From NCBI RefSeq assembly GCF_014655715.1, contig NZ_BNBM01000013.1, positions 155,854 to 219,853 on the forward strand: DNA of 64,000 bases. Reading direction: 5' to 3'. The notes beneath the pieces are model-generated. The model was not told the DNA's origin. It did no database searches and saw nothing but the letters and a program-made list of their open reading frames with translations. This document shows positions 8,009 through 15,842 of the stretch, piece by piece (positions within the stretch are counted from its first letter, which is position 1; the number at the start of each line of letters is the position of its first letter). The stretch comes from Streptomyces lanatus (GTDB taxonomy: Bacteria; Actinomycetota; Actinomycetes; Streptomycetales; Streptomycetaceae). A program made the position numbers and the translations under genes.

Positions 8009-9397
8009 TCAGGCCCAGGCCGTCACCGGCACGAACGAGCTGTCCCGCCGGAACAGGTCCGTCCCGTCCGTGCGGTCCACCCTCAGCTGGTAGTCGTAGT
8101 GCCGCAGGTAGTACCCGGGGTAGTTGTACGACTCGAAGCGGATCGAGCCGCTGGGGGTGCCCGTGCGGGCGACGAACGTGGCGTCCTTGGCGAAGGTCGA
8201 CGTGCCGTCGTTGGTGTCGAAGCGGGCCCGGAAGTCCCAGTGGCGCAGGTACCTGCCGGACGAGTCCCGGGAGGAGTAGCCGTTGCCGTCCGCGAGGCCG
8301 GCCACGACCGTGAAGGTGGCGGCCTGCTTGTCGGCGGCGGTGCTGGAGCCGCTCACCACCGGGAGGTTGAGCAGGTTGGACTGGTTCTGCCAGTAGCGGG
8401 TGGTGTAGTTGCCCGACTGGAAGGACCGGGTGGCGTTCTTCGCCAGGGCCGGGCCGCCCGAGACGGTCTCCTTGATGACCGTGAAGTGGCGGGCCGTGCC
8501 GGAGACGACGGGCAGCGCGGCCGGGGCGGACCAGGTGGCGAAGGTGTCGTAGCTGTCGCTGTAGTAGTAGGTGCCGTCGCCGTAGCCGTCGAAGAAGATC
8601 CGCCAGCCGCCGTTGTCGAGCTGGATCACGGACGGTCCCTCGCGGTAGCTGCCCCAGCCGGCCCAGTTGCCGGTCCTGGAGATCGTGTAGGGGCCCGCGA
8701 GGGAGGACGCCGTCGCGTACTCGATGTACTTCGTCGTCTCGTTCTTGGTGAAGGCGTGGTAGGTCGAGCCGTTCCTCACGATGTACGTGTCGATGTGGTT
8801 GGCGCCGATGCCGGACAGGGCGACCGGTGAACTCCACGCCGTCAGAGCGGAGTTGGTCGCCTTCAGCAGATACGGCGTGAAGATCCACTCGTCGTTGGTG
8901 GTCGAGCACGACACGATCACATTGACGCTGCCGTCGCTGTCGACGAACCACTCCGGCGCCCAGGCGCGGGACAGATTGGCGATCGGGACGGTGTAGTCGT
9001 ACAGGAAGCTCCAGTTGACCCGGTCGGTGCTGCGTGCGAAGCCGATCGTGGTGCTGGTGTCCTGCCAGGTGTGGGTCGTGTAGGTGATGTAGTAGTAGCC
9101 GTTGGTGTGCTTGAAAATGGCCGCGTCGCGGATGCGGTTGCTCGGCGGGGTGTAGGCGGAGGCCTGGACCAGACGGAAGTCGGTGGCGTCGTCCGACTGA
9201 TAGACGTTCACGGTCCCGTCGTTGCTGTTCAGGAACGGCACGATCGAGTAGCGGGTGGCCGAGCCGCTGGGCGGTGCGGCGGCCAGCGCGGTGCCGAGCA
9301 GGCCCGGGGCCTCGCCCAGGATCAGTGCCGAGGCCGGCAGGGCGGCCATCGCGCGCAGCAGGGTGCGGCGGGACGGGGTGGGGTGACGTCGGGTCAC
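8009..9397 (-). CDS. Secreted GH43-like beta-propeller glycosidase with C-terminal AbfB (CBM42-type) domain
   Basis: 462 residues. The N-terminus has a twin-arginine-type signal (SRRTLLRAMAALPASAL, cleavage near ALAAAPP). Residues about 45-315 resemble the five-bladed GH43/DUF propeller: NRIRDAAIFKHTNGYYYITY, AWAPEWFVDSDG and GSYREGPSVIQLD carry the acidic residues expected of the family. Residues about 325-460 form an AbfB arabinofuranose-binding domain with repeated YLRHWDF / YLRHYDY motifs. Probably removes or binds arabinose side chains of plant polysaccharide outside the cell. GTG start with GGGAGAG upstream. Activity on a specific substrate is not established. Confidence 0.85.
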   Translation of the reverse strand: MTRRHPTPSRRTLLRAMAALPASALILGEAPGLLGTALAAAPPSGSATRYSIVPFLNSNDGTVNVYQSDDATDFRLVQASAYTPPSNRIRDAAIFKHTNGYYYITYTTHTWQDTSTTIGFARSTDRVNWSFLYDYTVPIANLSRAWAPEWFVDSDGSVNVIVSCSTTNDEWIFTPYLLKATNSALTAWSSPVALSGIGANHIDTYIVRNGSTYHAFTKNETTKYIEYATASSLAGPYTISRTGNWAGWGSYREGPSVIQLDNGGWRIFFDGYGDGTYYYSDSYDTFATWSAPAALPVVSGTARHFTVIKETVSGGPALAKNATRSFQSGNYTTRYWQNQSNLLNLPVVSGSSTAADKQAATFTVVAGLADGNGYSSRDSSGRYLRHWDFRARFDTNDGTSTFAKDATFVARTGTPSGSIRFESYNYPGYYLRHYDYQLRVDRTDGTDLFRRDSSFVPVTAWA

Positions 9398-9445
9398 GTG
9401 CGGCTCTCCCTACGGTTCAAGGGACTCCGAATCCCACATTCCTTG

Positions 9446-9476
9446 CGTTCGCAATTTCGAACGTGGTTCGGAAATT
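9446..9476. promoter_or_regulatory. Two overlapping inverted repeats upstream of the GH43-like gene (candidate operator)
   Basis: CGTTCG (9446-9451) and CGAACG (9458-9463) form a perfect repeat with a 6-base spacer. Overlapping it, AATTTCGAAC (9453-9462) and GTTC-G-GAAATT (9466-9476) pair over ten bases with one bulged G. AT-rich arms like these stand out in this genome. They lie 50-80 bases upstream of the GTG start, suitable for a sugar-responsive repressor site. Confidence 0.4.
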
Positions 9477-9654
9477 CGATCAGAAGGTAGAGGTGGGGTC
9501 TGGGTGCGTCAATGGTTTGCGCAGGAGGAAGAGGGACCTGGGAGAAACCTGTGGTGAACCTCGGAGCCGCACCGGTCGAAAACATTCCGCCCCGACCCAC
9601 CTGAGGTTACCGTTCGGTAGAGAACGTCGTCCCGGAGTTCCGGAGGTGCCCCGT

Positions 9655-11079
9655 ATGACGCCCGACCGTGCCGTAGGCCTCGCCGAGTCCGCCCGTGCGC
9701 TGGCCGACGGGGAGGTGACGTCGCAGTCCCTCGTCACCGAGGCGCTCGCGCGGATCGAGGCGACTCAGGAGTCCCTCAACGCCTTCCGGGTGGTCCGTAC
9801 GGAAGCCGCCCTCGCCGAGGCGGCGGACGCGGACCGGCAGCTCGCGGCCGGGGTGCGCCTGCCGCTGCTCGGTGTGCCGGTCGCGGTGAAGGACGACATG
9901 AACGTGGCGGGCGAGCCGACCGCGTTCGGCTGCCGCGGGGAGTTCCCGCCGGTCGCCGAGGACGGTGAGGCGGTACGGCGACTGCGCGCGGCCGGGGCGG
10001 TGATCGTCGGCAAGACCAACACCTGCGAGCTGGGGCAGTGGCCGTTCACCGAGGGCCCCGCCTTCGGCGCGACGCGCAACCCCTGGCACCGGGACCACAC
10101 CCCGGGCGGCTCGTCCGGCGGTTCGGCCGCCGCCGTCGCCGCAGGGCTCGTCCCCGCCGCGCTGGGCTCGGACGGCGCAGGCTCGGTGCGGATCCCCGCG
10201 TCCTGGACCCATCTCATCGGCATCAAGCCGCAGCGCGGCCGCATCTCCACCTGGCCGCGCGGCGAGTCCTTCAAGGGCATCACCGTCAACGGCACCCTCG
10301 CCCGTACGGTCGCCGACGCCGCCCTCCTGCTGGACGCCGCCGCCGGCAACCATGAACTCGACCCGCACCGGCCGCCCGCGATCGACGCCTCCGAGGCCGT
10401 CGCCCGCGAACCCGGCCGACTGCGCATCGCGCTCTCCCTCAAGCCGCCGTTCACCGCCCTGCCCGCCCGACTGGATCCCGGGCTGCGGGCGAGGATCGTC
10501 CAACTCGCCGAGAAACTCAGCGCGTTGGGGCATCACGTCGAGGAGGCCGATCCGCCGTACGGCCAGATCGGGCTGGCCTTCGTCCCGCGCGCGACGGCCG
10601 GAATCGCCGAGTGGGCCGACGAGGTGCCCTCCCCCGCCCTGCTCGACCCGCGCACCCGCAGCGCCGCCCGACTCGGCCATCTCCTCGGCGGCGCACCGTT
10701 GCGGGCGGCCCGGCGCGCGGAATCGGTCCTGCACCGCCGTATCGGCAGGTTCTACGAGTCGTACGACATCGTCCTCGCGCCCACGACGGCCGCTCCCCCG
10801 CCCCGGATCGGCGCGCTGCTCGGCCTCGGCGGGTTCGCCACGGACCGGGCGATGATCGCCGCCTGTCCCTACGCCTGGCCGTGGAACGTGCTGGGCTGGC
10901 CGGGCGTCAATGTGCCCGCCGGATTCGTGGACGGGCTGCCCGTGGGCGGGCAGTTGCTCGGACCTGCGAACAGCGAGCCGCTGCTGATCTCGCTCGCCGC
11001 GCAGCTGGAGTCGGAGCTCAAGTGGCATGAGCTGTGGCCGCCGCAGCAGGGCGAGACGGTGACCGCCCCCGTGGCCTGA
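9655..11079 (+). CDS. Amidase (amidase-signature family)
   Basis: 474 residues. The Ser-cisSer-Lys catalytic set is visible: Lys about 79 in VAVKDDMN, the glycine/serine loop PGGSSGGSAAAVAAG at about 151-164, and nucleophile Ser about 177 in GSDGAGSVRIPA. Hydrolyses amide bonds of small molecules; related proteins include 6-aminohexanoate-cyclic-dimer hydrolase-like enzymes and GatA paralogues. It is not GatA itself because gatB and gatC are absent. ATG 9655 is chosen for CGGAGG 8 bases upstream; longer frames lack support. Substrate unknown. Confidence 0.92.
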   Translation: MTPDRAVGLAESARALADGEVTSQSLVTEALARIEATQESLNAFRVVRTEAALAEAADADRQLAAGVRLPLLGVPVAVKDDMNVAGEPTAFGCRGEFPPVAEDGEAVRRLRAAGAVIVGKTNTCELGQWPFTEGPAFGATRNPWHRDHTPGGSSGGSAAAVAAGLVPAALGSDGAGSVRIPASWTHLIGIKPQRGRISTWPRGESFKGITVNGTLARTVADAALLLDAAAGNHELDPHRPPAIDASEAVAREPGRLRIALSLKPPFTALPARLDPGLRARIVQLAEKLSALGHHVEEADPPYGQIGLAFVPRATAGIAEWADEVPSPALLDPRTRSAARLGHLLGGAPLRAARRAESVLHRRIGRFYESYDIVLAPTTAAPPPRIGALLGLGGFATDRAMIAACPYAWPWNVLGWPGVNVPAGFVDGLPVGGQLLGPANSEPLLISLAAQLESELKWHELWPPQQGETVTAPVA

Positions 11080-11105
11080 GGCGCTCCAGGCTCTACTCTG
11101 TGACC

Positions 11106-11324
11106 ATGGACGACGCGTCGATGGTCGGGCTCATGGGGCGGGTCACGGGGACGGTCGGGCCGGGTCTCGTCGGCGAGGTGATCGTGCGGGTGCGCGGCGG
11201 CGCCGAGCACTTCCTCGCCTATCCGGCCACCGGCGGCGAGCGGATCGAGCGCGGCACCGTGGTGATGGTGGTGGAGTACCAGCCACCGCGCACCGTCTAC
11301 GTCCAGGCGGCATACGACAGTTGA
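11106..11324 (+). CDS. Small NfeD-like OB-fold protein
   Basis: 72-residue soluble protein: MGRVTGTVGPGLVGEVIVRVRGG, then GERIERGTVVMVVEYQPPRTVYV, a pattern like the C-terminal OB domain of NfeD proteins, without the membrane or protease domains. NfeD-type proteins are usually encoded next to flotillins and are thought to work with them in membrane microdomains; a flotillin gene follows directly. The ATG at 11106 gives a compact domain. Confidence 0.75.
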   Translation: MDDASMVGLMGRVTGTVGPGLVGEVIVRVRGGAEHFLAYPATGGERIERGTVVMVVEYQPPRTVYVQAAYDS

Positions 11325-11458
11325 GCTCGCCGCGCCGCAGGTGAGAGACCCGTGTGTCAAGGTTGCGACAAGGATCCGTCAACGCCTGTACCTGCGCTCC
11401 GCACAGGCGCACACTCCCATGCGTTCGGTGCCGAAAGGGCACCATGCAAAGGGGGCGA

Positions 11459-12928
11459 ATGCCGATGGTTGTCGGCGTCGTTGCGGGGGCGGCCGTAGTC
11501 GCGGTCCTCGTGCTGATCGGTCTGTTCAAGATGATGTGGCGGGTCGCCGAGCCCAATGAGGCACTGGTCATCTCCGGTTCCAAGCACCGCACCGAGGGCC
11601 TGGAGGAGGGGATGGGCTTCCGCATCGTCACCGGGCGCGGCACGCTGGTGCTGCCCGGGGTGCAGGCGGTGCGCAAGCTGTCGCTCGATCTCAACGAGAC
11701 CGAACTCCAGGTGGACTGTGTGACGCACCAGGGCATTCCGCTCAAGGTGCGGGGCGTGGTCATCTTCAAGGTGGGCGACGACTTCGTGTCGATCGCGAAT
11801 GCCGCCCGCCGTTTCCTGGACCAGCAGAAGCTGATGTCGGAGCGGGTGCACAACGTGTTCGCCGGTCATCTGCGGTCCATCGTCGGCGGGTTGACGGTCG
11901 AGGACATGATCCGCGACCGGGACAAACTCACCGGGCAGACCCGGGCCGCGTGCGGTACGGAGATGGAGAAGCTCGGGCTCATCGTCGACTCGCTGCAGAT
12001 CCATGAGATCGAGGACCCGACCGGTTACATCCAGAATCTGGCCGCTCCGCATGCGGCGGCCGTGCAGCGGGACGCGCGCATCGCGCAGGCCGAGGCCAAC
12101 CGGCTGGCCACCGAGGCCGAGCAGCAGTCGTACGCGCGGATGGCGGAGGCGACCCGGGACAGCGAGATCCTCCAGGCCGGTTATCAGGCCGAGCGCGACA
12201 AGGCGGGTGCCAAGTCCCGGCAGGCGGGGCCGCTCGCGGACGCCGCCGCCCGGCAGGAAGTCGTCGTCCAGGAGACGCGGGTCGCTGAGCTGGAGGCGCA
12301 CCGGCGTGAGCAGCAGCTCCAGGCCGATGTCCGCAAGCCCGCCGACGCGAAGGCCTACGAGAAGCGGACACTGGCCGAGGCCGAGCGCGACGTGCGGATC
12401 TCGGCGGCGCAGGCCAAGGCGAAGGAGACGGAACTGGCGGCCGCCGCCGAGGCGACCCGGGTCAAGACGGCCGCCGGCGCCGAGGCCGAGGCGACCAAGA
12501 CGCGCGGCACGGCGACGGCTGCCGCCACCCGTGCCACCGGTGAGGCAGAGGCCGCCGCCGCCCAGGCCAGGGGTCTCGCGGACGCCGAGGCGACCAAGGC
12601 CAAGGGGCTCGCGGAGGCGGAGGCCATCAAGGCCCGTGCCGCCGCCCTCGCCGAGAACCAGGAAGCGGTCGTCGCCCAGCAACTCGCCGAGAACTGGCCA
12701 GAGATCGTCCAGGCCGGCGCGTCCGCGTTCGGCAACGTCGACAACATGGTGGTGCTCAACGGCGCCGACGGCATGGCGGACATGTTCGCCAAGGCACTCA
12801 CCATGGGCGGTACGGGGCTGGGTCTCGCGCGTCAGCTGCTGGCGTCGATGCAGAAGAACGGGCAGGCACCGGAGGACGGCTCGCAGCTCAACGGGCTGGT
12901 CCAGAAAGTGCCGATGGACGACAAGTAG
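11459..12928 (+). CDS. Flotillin / SPFH-domain membrane scaffold protein
   Basis: About 489 residues. An N-terminal hydrophobic segment (residues 2-25) is followed by a Band 7/SPFH domain and a long Ala/Glu-rich coiled coil with repeated AEAEA, GLADAEATKAKG and GLAEAEAIKA units, ending in a short helical tail. Flotillins organise membrane microdomains. ATG 11459 is chosen because AAAGGGGG lies just upstream; a small hairpin (GGTGCC-GAAAG-GGCACC, 11427-11443) sits immediately before that site. The gene is paired with the NfeD-like gene at 11106-11324. Confidence 0.93.
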   Translation: MPMVVGVVAGAAVVAVLVLIGLFKMMWRVAEPNEALVISGSKHRTEGLEEGMGFRIVTGRGTLVLPGVQAVRKLSLDLNETELQVDCVTHQGIPLKVRGVVIFKVGDDFVSIANAARRFLDQQKLMSERVHNVFAGHLRSIVGGLTVEDMIRDRDKLTGQTRAACGTEMEKLGLIVDSLQIHEIEDPTGYIQNLAAPHAAAVQRDARIAQAEANRLATEAEQQSYARMAEATRDSEILQAGYQAERDKAGAKSRQAGPLADAAARQEVVVQETRVAELEAHRREQQLQADVRKPADAKAYEKRTLAEAERDVRISAAQAKAKETELAAAAEATRVKTAAGAEAEATKTRGTATAAATRATGEAEAAAAQARGLADAEATKAKGLAEAEAIKARAAALAENQEAVVAQQLAENWPEIVQAGASAFGNVDNMVVLNGADGMADMFAKALTMGGTGLGLARQLLASMQKNGQAPEDGSQLNGLVQKVPMDDK

Positions 12929-12938
12929 CCCCTCACAC

Positions 12939-12980
12939 GGTGCTCACGGGGGCACCCCCTAAGGTGCCCCCGTGAGCACC
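12939..12980. terminator. Perfect 18-bp hairpin after the flotillin gene, overlapping the next gene's start codon
   Basis: GGTGCTCACGGGGGCACC (12939-12956), spacer CCCTAA, then its exact complement (12963-12980). It begins 11 bases after the flotillin stop and looks like an intrinsic terminator without a T-tract. The GTG start of the PemK/MazF-like gene (12972) and any ribosome site before it lie in the right arm, so readthrough RNA would hide the toxin start. Confidence 0.8.
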
Positions 12981-13418
12981 TACACCGACGAGAACGTCCC
13001 GGGCCGCTTCGGCCCCACCGCCACCACCGAGGCCGACCCGCGCGCCGTCGGCAAGGTGCGCACCGAGTACTCCCCCGCGCACGACGGCGACCCCGATCCC
13101 GGCGAGATCGTCTGGACCTGGGTCCCCTTTGAGGAGAACGACGGACGGGGCAAGGACCGCCCGGTGCTCGTCGTCGCCCGCGAGAAGGGCGATACCTTCC
13201 TCGCCGTGCAGCTGTCCAGCAAGCGGCACGACGGGGACCGTGAGTGGGTCGCCATCGGCAGCGGGCCGTGGGACAAGTCGGGCCGCGACTCCTGGGTCGA
13301 CGTGGACCGCATCCTGCGGCTGCACGAGCAGGGCATGCGCCGGGAGGCGTGCGCGCTGGACCGGGGGCGGTTCAACCTGGTCAGGCAGCGGCTCCACGAG
13401 CGCTACGGCTGGACCTGA
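12972..13418 (+). CDS. PemK/MazF-like type II toxin family protein, no visible antitoxin
   Basis: 148 residues. After a 45-residue charged N-terminal extension, GEIVWTWVPFEENDGRGKDRPVLVVAREKG matches the first strands of the MazF/PemK endoribonuclease fold, and GSGPWDKSGRDSWVDVDRI corresponds to the later core strands. No antitoxin-sized gene adjoins it: flotillin lies upstream and the convergent PARG-like gene downstream. Such orphan proteins are widespread in Streptomyces and may not be active toxins. The GTG start lies inside the perfect hairpin at 12939-12980. The 3' end overlaps the convergent gene by 16 bases. Confidence 0.8.
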   Translation: MSTYTDENVPGRFGPTATTEADPRAVGKVRTEYSPAHDGDPDPGEIVWTWVPFEENDGRGKDRPVLVVAREKGDTFLAVQLSSKRHDGDREWVAIGSGPWDKSGRDSWVDVDRILRLHEQGMRREACALDRGRFNLVRQRLHERYGWT

Positions 13419-14227
13419 CGCGACGGAAAGGCCCGTACGAACGCGGCTCGCACCGGGCTGTCGGGCGTGCGGTCCAGGATCCCGAACGTCACCTGCTCGA
13501 AGGCCCCGGCGAACCGTCCGCCGGTCCCGAGCAACTCCCGGAACGCCCCCGCCACCTGCACCGGGTCGTTCTGGAACACGCCGCACCCCCAAGCGCCCAG
13601 CACCAGCCGCCGGTACCCGTGCGCGGCGACCGTCTCCAGCACTCGCTCGGCGCGGACGGCGAGGGCCCGCGGCAGCTCGCCGGTGCGCTCGGGTGTCGTA
13701 CGCCGTACGACACCCGCGTTGGGGGCCGCGGCGGTGAGGAAACCGACGGTGTAGGGCTCGTCCAGCAGGCCGCCCCGGTCGTCGCGGAAGACGGGCACGC
13801 CGGGTGAGTGGATGACACGGTCCGTGTAGAACGCGTCGCGGTGGGCGCGGTGGTGGTCGTAGAACTCGCGGACCCCGAGCAGGCAGGTGTACAGCGCGGA
13901 GGCTCGGCACAGGGCCTCCTCCTGGGCCTGGGCGCCGTTCAGGAAGCCGCCGCCCGGGTTGCGGGCCGAGGAGAAGTTCAGTACGGCAGTGCCGGCGCCG
14001 AGGCGGCGGGCCGCCTCCAGGCTGCTCTCGCCGGTGACCTCGAAGAACGTCTCCCCGGTGGGGAGCTGCGGCACCTTCACCGGCTCAGGGCCGTACATGC
14101 GCGTGCCGTCCCGGGCCGCCTCGATCGCCGCGGCGATGTCCACCTCATGGCCGCGCGGCGCGCGATAGGTCCCCGCCGCCACGATCTCTTCCGTCTGCCG
14201 CGCGATACCGCGCAGTCGCGCGCTCAT
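13403..14227 (-). CDS. TIGR02452-family PARG-like (macrodomain-type) protein
   Basis: About 274 residues. The core FSSARNPGGGFLNGAQAQEEAL carries the GGG-x(n)-QEE signature of microbial poly(ADP-ribose) glycohydrolase-type proteins, followed by LCRASALYTCL and, near the end, LVLGAWGCGVFQNDP, typical of TIGR02452. The family fold binds ADP-ribose, so removal of ADP-ribose from macromolecules or metabolites is likely (family knowledge). ATG 14227 is chosen where homology begins; the frame stays open upstream to 14512 but without conserved sequence. Confidence 0.85.
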   Translation of the reverse strand: MSARLRGIARQTEEIVAAGTYRAPRGHEVDIAAAIEAARDGTRMYGPEPVKVPQLPTGETFFEVTGESSLEAARRLGAGTAVLNFSSARNPGGGFLNGAQAQEEALCRASALYTCLLGVREFYDHHRAHRDAFYTDRVIHSPGVPVFRDDRGGLLDEPYTVGFLTAAAPNAGVVRRTTPERTGELPRALAVRAERVLETVAAHGYRRLVLGAWGCGVFQNDPVQVAGAFRELLGTGGRFAGAFEQVTFGILDRTPDSPVRAAFVRAFPSRQVQP

Positions 14228-14537
14228 GGCGCCACCCCCGTGGACGCCATGATCATGCGGCCCTTCCGGCCGCCCGCGATCTCCCCCGTCGTGCTCACCC
14301 AGGAATCGTGAGCGATGCTGGGGATGCGGCGCAACAGAATTCCGGGGCCCCGCAGCCGACCGAGAACGACCGGGAAAGCCCCTGCTAACGCCCGGAGAGC
14401 GAAGATTACCGACCCGGAACGTGCCGGTACGCACCCTTGTGCGAAGCGACGCGAAGGTCTTGGGTGGGTCGAGTGTGCCGACCCGGCCCACAAGATCCGG
14501 GCCTGGTGGCACCCTGGACTCTCAGGAGGATCCCGAC
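14228..14537. other. 310-base intergenic region between the PARG-like gene and egtA
   Basis: Holds the divergent upstream regions of both genes. A 10-base palindrome CATGATCATG is at about 14248-14257, and a strong AGGAGGA at 14524-14530 serves egtA. Short open frames here lack coding character. I see no terminator or RNA gene. Confidence 0.5.
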
Positions 14538-15842
14538 ATGTCCGATTCGGTCAGTGACTGTACGGAGCGACCCCGCACCGCAGTCGCCGAAGCCGAGGTG
14601 GAGGCCCTGGTCCGGGGCATCTGCTTCAAGACCGGCCCGCCCCGCACCCTCGGGGTCGAAGTGGAATGGCTCGTCCACGAGCTGCGCAGCCCGCAGCTCC
14701 CCGTCTCACCCGAACGACTCGAAGCGGCCTACGCCGCACTGCGGACCGTGCCCCTGAGGTCGGCGCTCACCGTCGAGCCCGGCGGCCAGCTGGAGCTGAG
14801 CTCGCCGCCCGCCACCTCGCTGATGGAGTGCATCGGTACCGTCTCCGCCGACCTCGACGCCGCCCGCGCGGTGCTGCGCGAGCACGGTCTCGGCCTCGTC
14901 GGCCTCGGCAATGACCCTTGGCACTCGCCCCGCCGGTTCCTGCGCCAGCCGCGTTACGACGCGATGGAGGCGTATCTGGACCGGGCGGGCCCCGCCGGTC
15001 GCGCCATGATGTGCACCTCGGCCTCGGTACAGGTGTGCCTGGACGCCGGTTACGAGGAGCCCGGACCGCTCGGGCACGGGCGGCGCTGGTGGCTGGCGCA
15101 TCAGCTGGGCGCGGTCCTGGTCGCCGCGTTCGCCAACTCCCCGCTGGCCGGGCGCGAGCCCACCGGCTGGCTCTCCACCCGGCAGCTGCTGTGGATGGAG
15201 ATAGGCGCGGACCGCGCGGGCGCTCCCCCGCTGGACGGCGATCCGCGGGCCGCCTGGGCCCGACACGTCGTGGACGCGCCGGTGATGTGCGTACGGCAGG
15301 ACGGCGGCGCGTGGGACGTGCCGGACGGCCTGTCGTTCCGGGAGTGGACCAGATCGGGGGCGCCCAGGCCGCCGACGCAGGAGGATCTCGACTACCACCT
15401 CACCACCCTGTTCCCGCCGGTCAGACCGCGTGGCCATCTGGAACTGCGCATGATCGACGCACAGCCCGGCGAGGACGGCTGGATCGTGCCGCTGGCCGTG
15501 ACGACCGCGCTCTTCGACGACCCGGAGGCCGCCGAGACCGCCTATCGCGCCGTGAAGCCGCTGGCCGAGCGCGCGTCGTCGCGGCCCGCGCCGCACAATC
15601 CGCTGTGGATCGACGCGGCCCGCTCGGGCCTCGCCGATCCCGAGCTGCGGGAGGTGGCGGTCACCTGTTTCGCGGCGGCCCTGGAGGCGCTGCCCCGGCT
15701 GGGGGCCACCACCGGGGTCATGGACGCCGTGGCGGCGTACCGGGACCGCTATGTCGCCCGGGGCCGCTGCCCCGCCGACGATCTGCTGGACGAGCTGTAC
15801 GGCACGGACCGCACCCTGCACGGGAAGGACATCCGCACATGA
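14538..15842 (+). CDS. egtA: Glutamate-cysteine ligase EgtA (ergothioneine biosynthesis)
   Basis: 434 residues of the GCS2-type glutamate-cysteine ligase family (TLGVEVEWLVHEL, VEPGGQLELSSPPATSL, HLELRMIDAQPG). Makes gamma-glutamylcysteine, the sulfur donor for EgtB. Followed by egtB, egtC and egtD with overlapping stops and starts, so the assignment is secure from context. AGGAGGA lies 7 bases before ATG 14538; the frame is open further upstream to 14421 but only this start has a site. The egtA stop overlaps the egtB start (ATGA). Confidence 0.96.
   Translation: MSDSVSDCTERPRTAVAEAEVEALVRGICFKTGPPRTLGVEVEWLVHELRSPQLPVSPERLEAAYAALRTVPLRSALTVEPGGQLELSSPPATSLMECIGTVSADLDAARAVLREHGLGLVGLGNDPWHSPRRFLRQPRYDAMEAYLDRAGPAGRAMMCTSASVQVCLDAGYEEPGPLGHGRRWWLAHQLGAVLVAAFANSPLAGREPTGWLSTRQLLWMEIGADRAGAPPLDGDPRAAWARHVVDAPVMCVRQDGGAWDVPDGLSFREWTRSGAPRPPTQEDLDYHLTTLFPPVRPRGHLELRMIDAQPGEDGWIVPLAVTTALFDDPEAAETAYRAVKPLAERASSRPAPHNPLWIDAARSGLADPELREVAVTCFAAALEALPRLGATTGVMDAVAAYRDRYVARGRCPADDLLDELYGTDRTLHGKDIRT

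Noticed and set aside
9655..11079. Amidase as the A subunit of the Glu-tRNA(Gln) amidotransferase
   Set aside because: No gatB or gatC neighbours and sequence details differ; a general amidase is the safer call.
14224..14493. Short minus-strand frame ending at the PARG-like start (ATGA overlap)
   Set aside because: No ribosome site and no coding character; the overlap is likely chance.
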